A DNA stretch of 34,985 nt from an uncultured Clostridia bacterium (GTDB lineage: Bacteria > Bacillota > Clostridia > TANB77 > CAG-508). The stretch is from positions 1 through 34,985 of the forward strand of contig CALXZC010000006.1 of assembly GCA_944393135.1 (NCBI GenBank). The letters run 5' to 3'. A model generated the notes under the pieces. The model searched no databases. It saw nothing but the letters and a program-made list of their open reading frames with translations, and was not told the DNA's origin. Below are positions 16,481-24,791 of the stretch, one piece after another. How positions within the stretch are numbered: the stretch's first letter is position 1; the number at the start of each line of letters is the position of its first letter. A program made the translations under genes and the position numbers.

Positions 16481-16520
16481 ATTCCCTAAAAATCCTCTTA
16501 GCATATTGCTAAGAGGGAAT
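16481..16520. terminator. Bidirectional terminator between nrdD and gatD
   Basis: A perfect 10-bp stem CCTCTTAGCA (16494-16503) with TGCTAAGAGG (16507-16516), further enclosed by ATTCCC/GGGAAT, is followed by AAAAATTTT on the plus strand. It separates convergent nrdD and gatD. Confidence 0.8.
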
Positions 16521-16527
16521 AAAAATT

Positions 16528-17283
16528 TTAAGGCTTTTTTTCTTTTGATAAAAATCTATCTAATAATTGTTTCCTACATAAATTTTCAAAAACATCATCT
16601 AAAGGCTCTAAAATAATATTTTCATTATATTTTCTATCTAAACAATGTTTAATAATAAAATCAGTAAGTTCTGGATTTTTAGAAAGTAAAGGACCATGCA
16701 GATATGTTGCGATAACATTTTTTAAGAAAAAACCTTCCATTTCATCTCGAAACTTATTGCCATTACCATATAAGACTTTGCCAAAAGGGGTATTAACATC
16801 ATAAGTTTGACCACCATGATTTCCAAATCCTATTACCTTAGTTTCTTTACCATCTAAATTCACATCAATAACAATATTTCCAATACATCTTTTCTTTCTA
16901 TCGTTAATTGCTTCTGTATAATATGGGAAAATATCAAGGCCTGGAATTATATTTCCTTCCACGTCTTTATAATACTTACCAAAAAGTTGATATGCACCAC
17001 ATATAAGCAAGAAGAACACACCATTGTTTACAGCTTCTTTAATATTATCTTTATACTTTATTAAATCTTTAGCTAAAATACCTTGCTCTTGGTCAGCACC
17101 TCCACCTGCAAAAACTAAGTCATAATCATTAAAGTTTGGGGGATTATCGCCAATAGAATATGGAGTGATTTCTACATTAATTCCACGTTTTTCTAGTCTG
17201 TATTTTAAAACTTGAATATTTCCAAAATCACCATATAATTCTAAAATATCAGGATATAAATATAATATTTTTAATTCTTTCAT
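16528..17283 (-). CDS. gatD: Lipid II isoglutaminyl synthase, glutaminase subunit GatD
   Basis: GatD releases ammonia from glutamine for MurT to amidate the D-glutamate of lipid II. The 251-aa class I glutamine amidotransferase-like protein has the nucleophile Cys95 in LLICGAYQLFG, a NHGGQTY segment, and His196 in ATYLHGPLLSKNPELTD, the typical GatD C-terminal signature. A TTG two codons upstream is in frame, but ATG 17283 sits correctly behind AAGGAG. It follows murT by 12 bases on the same strand, as in other Firmicutes, so the two are translated from one message. Confidence 0.92.
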   Translation of the reverse strand: MKELKILYLYPDILELYGDFGNIQVLKYRLEKRGINVEITPYSIGDNPPNFNDYDLVFAGGGADQEQGILAKDLIKYKDNIKEAVNNGVFFLLICGAYQLFGKYYKDVEGNIIPGLDIFPYYTEAINDRKKRCIGNIVIDVNLDGKETKVIGFGNHGGQTYDVNTPFGKVLYGNGNKFRDEMEGFFLKNVIATYLHGPLLSKNPELTDFIIKHCLDRKYNENIILEPLDDVFENLCRKQLLDRFLSKEKKP

Positions 17284-17295
17284 AAACAAAACTCC

Positions 17296-18606
17296 TTATA
17301 ACTTTAATTCTTTTCTTGTTGGTTGTAAAGCAGTATAGTTTGCAATAACGTATTTTTTAGTATTTGTTTTATACAAACTTTCTACAGCCTCATGTAAATC
17401 TAAATATGGCTCTATTTTACTTGCATCAAAACCAGAAGTCTTTATTCTAATTGCTATATCATAAGCTCGTGTTCCAGATGTTACTATTTTCGTTACATTA
17501 TTTAGATTATCAAAATTAATATCCCAAATCCAAGAAACATCTAAGCCATCTGCAAGATTATCATTTAGTACAAAAAGTAATTCTTTTTCATCATCATCTT
17601 CATTTAAAATTCTAAGGCTTACATTACTACCAGTAGGATTTTTAGCTAAGTTTATAATAGTAGGAACACCATTTATACTTACTTCTTCTAATCTACCATT
17701 ATTTAATACGAAATTAGATAGAGCACTTTTTATAACATTTGTATCAATATTATATAAACTAACACAAGCTATTACAGCAACTAAATTATATATATTGTAA
17801 ATGCTGTTAAATCTTATTTTATAAGTAATATCATCTACTTTAAAACTTCTTTCCTTTAAATTTACATTTGTAGCTAATTTATAAATTTCGTTATTTCCAT
17901 AATCACAATTAGGGCATCTAAATTTACCAATATGAGAATATTGATAATATTCATATTCTAATCTAGTATTACAGAATGGGCAGAATTTTCCTTCTCCTGC
18001 TTCTTTTTGCTCTAGACTTGCAAAATCATACTTTTCCACACTAAAGTAATAAATATTTTTATTATCAGGGTTTGCCTTACCAAGTCTTGCAACATTAGGG
18101 TCATCAGTATTGAGTATTAGATTTCCATTATAAGTTTTTAGAAATTCATTAATCTTTAAAATTAAAGTCTCAACTTCACCATTTCTATCTAATTGATCAC
18201 GGAAAAAGTCTAAAATAACCAAAGTACTTAAAGGAAAATCTTTAAAGACTACAGGAACATAGCCTTCATCAACTTCAAAAACTAAGTAATCTGCTTTTAT
18301 TTTTCCAGTTAAAGAACAGTTCTTTAATATAGTTGATAAAATACCAGTTTCCATGTTATTTCCTTCTATATTACTTACAACTTTTTTACCAGCAGACTTA
18401 AAAACATAACCTATAGCATTATTTGTCATTGTCTTGCCATTTGTTGCAGTAACAGCAATTACTGGACAATGTACTTTAAAATATTTAAAAATATTAGGGT
18501 TCCAGCTATAAGCAATTTTCCCTAAAAAATTACCACCATGTTTTCCACATATTTTTAGACATAAATTTAATATTTTCATAATTAATATAATAAAAAAGTT
18601 TTTCAT
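17296..18606 (-). CDS. murT: Lipid II isoglutaminyl synthase, Mur-ligase-like subunit MurT
   Basis: MurT is the ATP-using partner of GatD in peptidoglycan amidation. The 436-aa protein has the Mur-ligase P-loop ATNGKT (54-59), EVDEGYVP, ILNTDDPNVARLG and, unlike ordinary Mur ligases, a zinc ribbon (Cys209, Cys212, Cys231, Cys234; CPFC and CPNC). The C-terminal DUF1727-type domain contains LADGLDVSWIWD, which carries the aspartate thought to help activate GatD. A TTG one residue pair upstream is too close to the GGAG; ATG 18606 is preferred. A minus-strand TATAAT (18634-18639) is a plausible -10 for the murT-gatD unit. Confidence 0.93.
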   Translation of the reverse strand: MKNFFIILIMKILNLCLKICGKHGGNFLGKIAYSWNPNIFKYFKVHCPVIAVTATNGKTMTNNAIGYVFKSAGKKVVSNIEGNNMETGILSTILKNCSLTGKIKADYLVFEVDEGYVPVVFKDFPLSTLVILDFFRDQLDRNGEVETLILKINEFLKTYNGNLILNTDDPNVARLGKANPDNKNIYYFSVEKYDFASLEQKEAGEGKFCPFCNTRLEYEYYQYSHIGKFRCPNCDYGNNEIYKLATNVNLKERSFKVDDITYKIRFNSIYNIYNLVAVIACVSLYNIDTNVIKSALSNFVLNNGRLEEVSINGVPTIINLAKNPTGSNVSLRILNEDDDEKELLFVLNDNLADGLDVSWIWDINFDNLNNVTKIVTSGTRAYDIAIRIKTSGFDASKIEPYLDLHEAVESLYKTNTKKYVIANYTALQPTRKELKL

Positions 18607-18698
18607 ATTCAATCTCCAATTTATTTTTTGACCATTATATCATACATTAAAAATAATATCATCTTTTCAGGATAAAATATTATAATAATTATTAATTA

Positions 18699-18760
18699 GT
18701 CAAAAAATGCACAATGAAACAGTCAAAAATTGCACAACAAAATTGTCAAAAAATGCACAA
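18699..18760 (+). repeat. Three 16-bp direct repeats at exact 23-bp spacing upstream of the AAA ATPase gene
   Basis: GTCAAAAAATGCACAA occurs at 18699-18714 and 18745-18760, with a one-base variant (GTCAAAAATTGCACAA) at 18722-18737. The 7-bp spacers differ, so only the 16-mers are conserved. The third repeat ends 6 bases before the -35 box. An inverted partial copy (ATTTTTTGAC, 18623-18632) lies in the murT leader. Confidence 0.85.
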
Positions 18761-18766
18761 AATATA

Positions 18767-18795
18767 TTGAAAAAATTTTAAAAATATGCTATTAT
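18767..18795 (+). promoter_or_regulatory. Sigma-A-type promoter of the AAA ATPase gene
   Basis: TTGAAA (18767-18772), a 17-bp spacer and TATTAT (18790-18795), directly downstream of the repeat array and about 20 bases before the ATG. Confidence 0.7.
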
Positions 18796-18813
18796 AAGCA
18801 AGAGGTGAAGTTG

Positions 18814-20094
18814 ATGAAATTAACAAAAAAAGGCTATATGCCAAGATTAATAGATAAAGCAATAGAAGAAAATTTAAAAGTTTTTGGTGCAATCAGTATT
18901 GAAGGACCAAAGTGGTGTGGAAAGACATGGACAGCTTTAAATCATTCAAATAGTGTAACATATCTAAATAATACAGCAGATAATTTTAGGGAAAAACATT
19001 TAGCAGAAATGGATGTAAATCTAGTTTTAGATAAAGATAAGCCAGAACTTATTGATGAATGGCAAGAAGTACCTGCAATATGGGATGCAGTAAGGTTTAA
19101 GTGCGATCAAGACAATGAAAAAGGAAAATATATTTTAACTGGGTCAAGTGTTCCTGTAAGTGATAAAATACATCATTCTGGTGAGGGAAGAATTTGCAAA
19201 ATGAAAATGTACACAATGTCTTTATATGAATCTGGAGATTCTAGTGGAGAAGTTTCTTTAAGAGATTTATTTAAAAACAGAGTAAAAAATAAATTGGTAA
19301 ACAAAGTAGAATTAAAACAATTAGCAGAACTAATTGTAAGAGGAGGATGGCCAGAAAGTGTTAACATGACTGCTACAAGTGCTATGAAAATTGCTAGGAG
19401 CTATATAGAGGCAGTATTAGATAAAGACATTGCCCAAATAGATGGAATTAAAAGAGATAAACAAAAAATGGAAATGTTGTTAAGGTCACTTGCAAGAAAT
19501 GAAAGTAGTATTTCTACTAATAATTTATTGATGAAAGACATTGACGATAATGTTACAGGAGAGGACGTGGCTATAAGCAGAAATACAGTAACAGATTATT
19601 TAGATGTATTAAATAGATTACATTTAATTGAAAATCAAAATTCTTTTATGTATAGAATACGTTCAAGGTTAAATGTAGGCAAAAATCCTAAAAGACATTT
19701 TGTAGACCCCTCATTAGGATGTGCAATTTTAAATATTACACCAGAAAAATTGATAAACGATTTAGAAACAATGGGGTTATATTTTGAAGCTTTATGTGAA
19801 AGAGATTTAAAAATATATGCAGAAAGTATAGGTGCTAGATTATATCATTATAGAGAAAACGATACTGGAATAAAGGTTGACGGCATAGTAGAAATTGCTG
19901 ATGGAGAATATGGTGCAATAGAAATAAAACTAGGCGCAAATAAAGAAGAAGAAGCAGCAACAAGCCTAAAGAAATTTTATGAATTAGCAGAAGTAAAACC
20001 TAAATTTATGTGTATAATTTGTGGACTATATGATGCGGTTGTAAAAAGACCAGATGGAATTTATGTATTACCAATAACAGCATTAAAACCTTAA
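18814..20094 (+). CDS. AAA_14/DUF4143 ATP-binding protein
   Basis: A 426-aa ATPase with Walker A GPKWCGKT (31-38), a Walker B-like LIDEWQ (79-84), sensor-like LTGSS (108-112) and a C-terminal DUF4143 region. The end contains DGIVEIADGEYGAIEIKLG, with the spaced D...E-x-K of a PD-(D/E)XK nuclease-like fold. Family members are abundant in anaerobes and poorly characterised; some are thought to be defence or mobile-element linked. ATG 18814 follows AGAGGTGAA; an upstream TTG frame runs through the repeat array and is not used. The gene has its own promoter with a three-copy repeat in front, suggesting dedicated regulation. Confidence 0.8.
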   Translation: MKLTKKGYMPRLIDKAIEENLKVFGAISIEGPKWCGKTWTALNHSNSVTYLNNTADNFREKHLAEMDVNLVLDKDKPELIDEWQEVPAIWDAVRFKCDQDNEKGKYILTGSSVPVSDKIHHSGEGRICKMKMYTMSLYESGDSSGEVSLRDLFKNRVKNKLVNKVELKQLAELIVRGGWPESVNMTATSAMKIARSYIEAVLDKDIAQIDGIKRDKQKMEMLLRSLARNESSISTNNLLMKDIDDNVTGEDVAISRNTVTDYLDVLNRLHLIENQNSFMYRIRSRLNVGKNPKRHFVDPSLGCAILNITPEKLINDLETMGLYFEALCERDLKIYAESIGARLYHYRENDTGIKVDGIVEIADGEYGAIEIKLGANKEEEAATSLKKFYELAEVKPKFMCIICGLYDAVVKRPDGIYVLPITALKP

Positions 20095-20123
20095 ATTAAT
20101 TTATAAAAATGGAGAAATTTAAT

Positions 20124-21128
20124 ATGAAAGAATATAATGGAAAAATCAATGTTTCAAAAGATACAATGTTATTTGTAGTAAATGATATTTTAAATCAAGG
20201 GATGAAAGAAAGTACAACAAAAGAAAATATATTAAAAATGATGCCAGAGATATATGCAAATGTAGACGATGAAGAAATAATAAAAATGTTACCATATAGG
20301 ACATATGAAGATTTAGAAAGATTAATCGAATATGTAAAAACAAGTGATGACATAAAATCATTCTTCTACAAAAGAGAACATCCAGATATAAGATTTTTAG
20401 AAGATGCCATGATTATAGTCATGAGGGCAAAATATCATGATTATAATTATACACTTAATCCAGGTGTAATAGAAAAACTAAAAAGATTATTTTCAGAAGA
20501 AAATAGAAAAATAGCAAAAAGATATGAGCAAATAGAAAAATTAACTGTAGGAATGCTATATACATATGGAATGGTAGATTTTAAATTTCTAAGAAAACAA
20601 TTATGCAAATATATGAATGAAATAATTACAAAGAAGGAATTAAATGATATATATTTTACGAGGCTAAATTTAAATACATTTGTAAAAGATTATACTATAG
20701 AATGGACAAACACAAATGAAATTCAATACTTTATTACATACTTGGATGAAGAATATTCACCAATAGATATAGGTCAAATAGCACAAGAGCAGAAAGCAAG
20801 AAATATGCAATATAAGGAATTTAATAAACAAGAAATATTAAAAAGACAAGAATATGTGTGGGACAAAAAAACACAAGAACTGTATGACTTTATTAAATCT
20901 AAGAATAGCAATATATACAAATGGAAATTTAAAGAACTAATAAAAAATAATGAGTTAGGAATACAGGTTTTAGGAGATTTATCTAATATGTGTGTATTTG
21001 AAGATGATTTTGAAGTTGAAAAACTTATGCAATTATTTATAAATTGGTATAATAATAGTCCACAATATATGTTAGGAGGTTATACACCAAATGAATTTAG
21101 AATTCATTTAGAAAATTCAAGTAATTGA
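20124..21128 (+). CDS. Uncharacterised 334-aa protein
   Basis: I do not recognise this family. The protein is charged and mostly helical by composition, with no signal peptide, membrane segment or metal-binding cysteine pattern. Notable parts are an N-terminal helical stretch with an MLPYRTYEDLERLIEYVK segment, a KARNMQYKEFNKQEILKRQE region that could form a coiled coil, and a C-terminal WYNNSPQYMLGGYTPNEFR. ATG 20124 is preferred because GGAG (20111-20114) precedes it; the ATG at 20109 has no such site. It lies 29 bases after the ATPase gene and may be co-transcribed with it. Its stop codon overlaps the -35 box of the scfA promoter. Confidence 0.55.
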   Translation: MKEYNGKINVSKDTMLFVVNDILNQGMKESTTKENILKMMPEIYANVDDEEIIKMLPYRTYEDLERLIEYVKTSDDIKSFFYKREHPDIRFLEDAMIIVMRAKYHDYNYTLNPGVIEKLKRLFSEENRKIAKRYEQIEKLTVGMLYTYGMVDFKFLRKQLCKYMNEIITKKELNDIYFTRLNLNTFVKDYTIEWTNTNEIQYFITYLDEEYSPIDIGQIAQEQKARNMQYKEFNKQEILKRQEYVWDKKTQELYDFIKSKNSNIYKWKFKELIKNNELGIQVLGDLSNMCVFEDDFEVEKLMQLFINWYNNSPQYMLGGYTPNEFRIHLENSSN

Positions 21129-21153
21129 CATGGGATAATTATGGTGCTATAAT
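21125..21153 (+). promoter_or_regulatory. Perfect consensus promoter for the SCIFF peptide gene
   Basis: TTGACA (21125-21130), exactly 17 bp, TATAAT (21148-21153), with TG one base before the -10 (extended -10). This is the strongest promoter seen in the window; it should give high constitutive transcription of scfA. Confidence 0.9.
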
Positions 21154-21185
21154 ATTACATGATAAAAAAAGACGGAGGGATAAAT

Positions 21186-21332
21186 ATGAAAAGAATAATA
21201 ACATTAAAAACACGTGATTTAGAAGAAAGCAAAAATCATGGAGGATGTGGAGAATGCCAAACATCATGCCAATCAGCATGTAAAACATCATGTGGAGTAG
21301 CAAACCAAAAATGTGAAAACGTAAATAAATAA
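21186..21332 (+). CDS. scfA: SCIFF (six-cysteine) ribosomal peptide precursor
   Basis: A 48-aa peptide beginning MKRIITLKTRDLEES, followed by a cysteine-rich core with Cys21, 24, 28, 32, 36 and 43 (CGECQTSCQSACKTSC) and ending KCENVNK. Six cysteines within about 45 residues and the conserved leader define SCIFF, the near-universal clostridial RiPP precursor. The radical SAM maturase gene follows at once. In the studied clostridial homologue the maturase joins a cysteine sulfur to a threonine alpha carbon; Thr26 and Thr34 in the core are candidates here. The start follows GGAGGGA. The biological role of SCIFF is unknown. Confidence 0.96.
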   Translation: MKRIITLKTRDLEESKNHGGCGECQTSCQSACKTSCGVANQKCENVNK

Positions 21333-21338
21333 GATATA

Positions 21339-21370
21339 AAATTGCCGGCATTATTATAAGTCGGCAATTT
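21339..21370 (+). terminator. Hairpin between scfA and scfB, probable partial terminator
   Basis: AAATTGCCG (21339-21347) pairs with CGGCAATTT (21362-21370), followed by ATTT. It sits between the peptide and enzyme genes with no second promoter visible, so partial read-through would give much more peptide than maturase. Confidence 0.75.
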
Positions 21371-21396
21371 ATTTAAGCAAAAAAAGGAGTAATAAA

Positions 21397-22782
21397 ATGA
21401 TACATCAATATAAATTAAATGGATTTAATATAGTTTTAGATACATATAGTGGAGCAGTTCATGTAGTAGATGATTTAAGTTATGAAATAATTGCTTTATA
21501 TGATAAAAATATGGAAAAAAATGAAATAAAAGAAAAAATTTTAAATAAATATAAAGAATTAAAAGAAGAAGAAATTGAAGAAACATTTAGAGAAATAGAT
21601 AAATTAATAGAAGAAGGAAAATTATTTAAAGAAGATGATTTTAAAGGACAAAACTTAGATTTAAAGAAAAGAGATAGTGTAATAAAAGCATTATGTTTAC
21701 ATGTAGCTCATACATGTAACCTAAACTGTGAATATTGCTTTGCAGGGCAAGGCAAATATCATGGAGAAGATGCATTAATGAGCTTTGAAGTAGGAAAAGC
21801 AGCACTTGATTTTTTAGTTAAAAATTCAGGAACTAGAAAAAACTTAGAAGTAGACTTTTTTGGAGGAGAACCACTAGTTAATTTTGATGTAGTAAAACAG
21901 CTAGTAAAATATGCAAGAAGTATAGAAAAAGAAGTAGGAAAAAACTTTAGATTTACACTAACTACAAATGGAGTATTATTAGATGATAACGTAATAGACT
22001 TTTTAAATAAAGAAATGAATAATGTAGTATTAAGCCTTGATGGAAGAAAAGAAATAAATGATGCTAAAAGAAAAACACCAAATGGGAAAGGAAGTTACGA
22101 TATAATAGTTCCAAAATTCCAAAACTTCGTTAAAAAAAGAGGAGATAAGGAATATTACATGAGAGGAACTTTTACTCGTAATAATTTAGACTTTACAAAA
22201 GATATCTTCCATATGTTAGACTTAGGATTTAAAGAATTATCAATGGAGCCAGTTGTATCAAAACCAGATACTGAATATGCCCTAAGAGAAGAAGATTTGG
22301 ATACAATATATGAACAATATGAAATACTAGCAAAAGAAATGATAAAAAGAAAAAGAGAAGGAAATCCATTTACATTTTATCACTATATGATAGACCTATC
22401 AGGAGGCCCTTGCATATATAAAAGAATTACAGGATGTGGGTCTGGAACAGAATATTTAGCAGTAACACCAAATGGCGATTTTTATCCATGTCATCAATTC
22501 GTTGGAGATAAAAACTTCTTAATGGGAAATGTAAAAGAAGGAATTACAAATAATAAATTAAGAGATGAATTTAAACTATGCAATGTATATTCAAGGAAAG
22601 AATGTGAAAATTGTTGGGCAAAACTATACTGTAGCGGAGGATGTGCAGCAAACAGTTTCCATACAACAGGTAGTATAAATGGAGTATATGAATATGGTTG
22701 TAAATTATTTAAGAAAAGAATTGAATGCGCAATTATGGTAAAAATAGCAGAAGCAATGGATGAACTAGAAGAGGAGAAATAA
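21397..22782 (+). CDS. scfB: SCIFF radical SAM thioether maturase
   Basis: A 461-aa radical SAM/SPASM enzyme that modifies the SCIFF peptide. The N-terminal part (1-90) looks like the RiPP-recognition element (GAVHVVDDLSYEII). The radical SAM cluster cysteines are Cys107, Cys111 and Cys114 in HTCNLNCEYC. The SPASM/auxiliary-cluster region includes GGPCIYKRITGCG, FYPCHQF, CNVYSRKECENCW, YCSGGC and a late GCKLF, enough cysteines for two further [4Fe-4S] clusters. Its start follows AAAAAGGAG. It lies directly downstream of scfA across a hairpin, the standard arrangement. Confidence 0.95.
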   Translation: MIHQYKLNGFNIVLDTYSGAVHVVDDLSYEIIALYDKNMEKNEIKEKILNKYKELKEEEIEETFREIDKLIEEGKLFKEDDFKGQNLDLKKRDSVIKALCLHVAHTCNLNCEYCFAGQGKYHGEDALMSFEVGKAALDFLVKNSGTRKNLEVDFFGGEPLVNFDVVKQLVKYARSIEKEVGKNFRFTLTTNGVLLDDNVIDFLNKEMNNVVLSLDGRKEINDAKRKTPNGKGSYDIIVPKFQNFVKKRGDKEYYMRGTFTRNNLDFTKDIFHMLDLGFKELSMEPVVSKPDTEYALREEDLDTIYEQYEILAKEMIKRKREGNPFTFYHYMIDLSGGPCIYKRITGCGSGTEYLAVTPNGDFYPCHQFVGDKNFLMGNVKEGITNNKLRDEFKLCNVYSRKECENCWAKLYCSGGCAANSFHTTGSINGVYEYGCKLFKKRIECAIMVKIAEAMDELEEEK

Positions 22783-22784
22783 TA

Positions 22785-24209
22785 TTGGGAAGTTTACAAA
22801 AAAAATTAGAAGAATATTATAATAAAGAATATTTACCAATGCATATGCCAGGGCATAAAAGGAATGTAGAACTTTTAGGAGAAAAGTTGCCATATAAAAT
22901 AGATATAACGGAAATAGAAGGGTTTGATGACTTACACAACCCAGAAGGCATAATTAAAAATATAGAAGAAAAGGCAAAAAAAATCTATAAAAGTGAAAAA
23001 AGCTTTATATTAGTAAATGGAAGTACTTGTGGAATTTTATCAGGGATAAGAGCTTGTGTTAATACTGGAGATAAAGTATTAGTTGCAAGAAATTGCCATA
23101 AATCAGTATATAATGCACTTGAAATAAATGGATTAAATCCAATATATATAGTACCAGAAATTGAAAGAGATGGGATAGATAGGAATATTTCTATTTCTGA
23201 TGTAAAAAAGAAACTAGAAGAAAATAAAGATATAAAACTTATAATAATTACTTCTCCAACATATGAAGGAATAATTAGTGATATAAAACAAATAGTAGAT
23301 ATTGCACATAAATACAATGTGCCAGTATTAGTAGATGAAGCACATGGAGCTCATCTAAACTTTATAGATGAATTAAAAAGCAAAGAAGCATTAAATGTTG
23401 GAGCAGACATAGTAGTTCAAAGTTTACACAAGACACTTCCAGCACTTACAGGTACAGCTTTATTACATATACAAGGAAATTTAGTTAAAGAAGAAAATGT
23501 AAAAAGACAGTTAGCAATTTTTGAAACAAGTAGCCCTTCATATATACTTATGGCATCAATAGAAGAGTGTTTAGACATCATAAAAAATAAAGGAAAAGAA
23601 CTATTTAATATATACAATAAAAACTTAAAAAACTTTTATAAGAAAACAGATAAATTAGAAAAATTAAGCATTTTAGGAAATGAAATAAAAAATGACGAAT
23701 ATTTAAAAAAATATTATGATTTTGGAAAAATAGTCATAAAAACAGATAAAACAAATATTACAGGAAAAGAACTTTCTGATATCTTAAGAAAAGATTATAA
23801 AATAGAGCTAGAAATGGCATCTAGTTCTTATGTAATAGCAATGACTAGTATATGTGATAGTTATAATAATTTTGAAAGATTACTTAATGCTTTGCTAGAA
23901 ATTGATGAAAAATTAGAATTAAAAAAAGATATAAGGGATAATAGCTGTAAAATACAACTTCCTAAAAAGAAAGTAAGTATTTTAAAAGCATTAGAAAATA
24001 AAAATTATAAATTAGAAGAATATAAAAATGTAGAAGGAAAGATATCAAGAGAATATATATGGATATATCCACCTGGCGTACCTTTAATTACACCAGGAGA
24101 GGAAATTAATAAAGATGTAATAGAAAAAATACAAGAATTTGAAAAGTCAAAAATAAGTGTTAGAACAACATTTGGTAAATTTCCTAAAATAGAAGTTATA
24201 GATATTTAG
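22785..24209 (+). CDS. Orn/Lys/Arg decarboxylase-family PLP enzyme
   Basis: A 474-aa fold-type I PLP enzyme. MHMPGHKRN near the start, VDEAHGAH (183-190) and QSLHKTLPALTGT with the PLP-binding Lys216 are the family's signature blocks, and the C-terminal YPPGVPLITPGEEI is also typical. This short form matches the Firmicute 'arginine/lysine/ornithine decarboxylase' group that includes SpeA-like and YaaO-like proteins; the substrate is not settled by sequence. Start TTG 22785 follows GAGGAG with eight-base spacing and is two bases past the scfB stop, so translation is coupled to the SCIFF operon. Confidence 0.88.
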   Translation: MGSLQKKLEEYYNKEYLPMHMPGHKRNVELLGEKLPYKIDITEIEGFDDLHNPEGIIKNIEEKAKKIYKSEKSFILVNGSTCGILSGIRACVNTGDKVLVARNCHKSVYNALEINGLNPIYIVPEIERDGIDRNISISDVKKKLEENKDIKLIIITSPTYEGIISDIKQIVDIAHKYNVPVLVDEAHGAHLNFIDELKSKEALNVGADIVVQSLHKTLPALTGTALLHIQGNLVKEENVKRQLAIFETSSPSYILMASIEECLDIIKNKGKELFNIYNKNLKNFYKKTDKLEKLSILGNEIKNDEYLKKYYDFGKIVIKTDKTNITGKELSDILRKDYKIELEMASSSYVIAMTSICDSYNNFERLLNALLEIDEKLELKKDIRDNSCKIQLPKKKVSILKALENKNYKLEEYKNVEGKISREYIWIYPPGVPLITPGEEINKDVIEKIQEFEKSKISVRTTFGKFPKIEVIDI

Positions 24210-24266
24210 AAAATATGTAAAAAAATTAAAATTTTATGAAAATAGTTGTAAAAATCTAAGAAAATT

Positions 24267-24307
24267 GATATACTTATTCTGTAAAAATTATAAGTATATC
24301 TTTTTTT
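24267..24307 (+). terminator. Terminator before the asp23 operon, overlapping a possible promoter
   Basis: GATATACTTAT (24267-24277) pairs with ATAAGTATATC (24290-24300), followed by seven T. TTGATA (24265-24270), 17 bp, TTATAA (24288-24293) overlaps the same bases and could be the asp23 promoter, since only 16 bases separate the T-run from the next ATG. Confidence 0.75.
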
Positions 24308-24323
24308 ATAAGGAGGAATAAAA

Positions 24324-24767
24324 ATGAGTGAAGAAAATAAAGAAAATACTAAAAATGAAGAAAAAGAAGAAGTAGTTGAATTACAAGATGAAATAAAAAC
24401 AGAAAATGATGGAATAAAAATATCAGATGATGTTGTAGCAGTTATAGCAGGTGTAGCAGTATCAGAAGTAGCAGGAGTAGCTGGCATGGCAGGAGGATTT
24501 GCAGGAGGAATTTCTGAAGTATTTAGTGGAAAGAAAAATTTAGCAAAAGGAATTAAAGCAGATATAAATGAAGGAAATGTAAAAATAGATGTAAACATTA
24601 TAGTAGAATATGGTTCTAGAATACCAGATGTAGCATTTGAAATTCAAAACAGAGTAAAAAAAGCAGTAGAAAGTATGACAGGGTTAAAAGTAGAAGAAGT
24701 AAATGTACATGTACAAGGTGTTAACACAGATACAGCAGCAACAGAAAAATCAGATGAAGAAGAATAA
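24324..24767 (+). CDS. Asp23/Gls24 family envelope stress protein
   Basis: A 147-aa soluble protein. An acidic N-terminus (1-30) leads into ISDDVVAVIAGVAVSEVAGVAG and a VDVNIIVEYGSRIPDVAFEIQ segment, the Asp23/Gls24 core, ending in VEEVNVHVQGVNT. In Staphylococcus aureus Asp23 is held at the membrane by AmaP and is abundant under alkaline and other envelope stress. The next two genes encode AmaP-like and DUF2273 proteins, the standard cluster. Start ATG follows AAGGAGG. Confidence 0.92.
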   Translation: MSEENKENTKNEEKEEVVELQDEIKTENDGIKISDDVVAVIAGVAVSEVAGVAGMAGGFAGGISEVFSGKKNLAKGIKADINEGNVKIDVNIIVEYGSRIPDVAFEIQNRVKKAVESMTGLKVEEVNVHVQGVNTDTAATEKSDEEE

Positions 24768-24791
24768 GAAGTAAAAAAGGAGATATGAAAA

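Noticed and set aside
18699..18760. CRISPR array
   Set aside because: Repeats are 16 bp with 7-bp spacers, too short for CRISPR, and they lie against a promoter.
18730..18813. 28-residue N-terminal extension of the AAA ATPase
   Set aside because: It would start at TTG inside the repeat array and read through the promoter; ATG 18814 has its own ribosome binding site.
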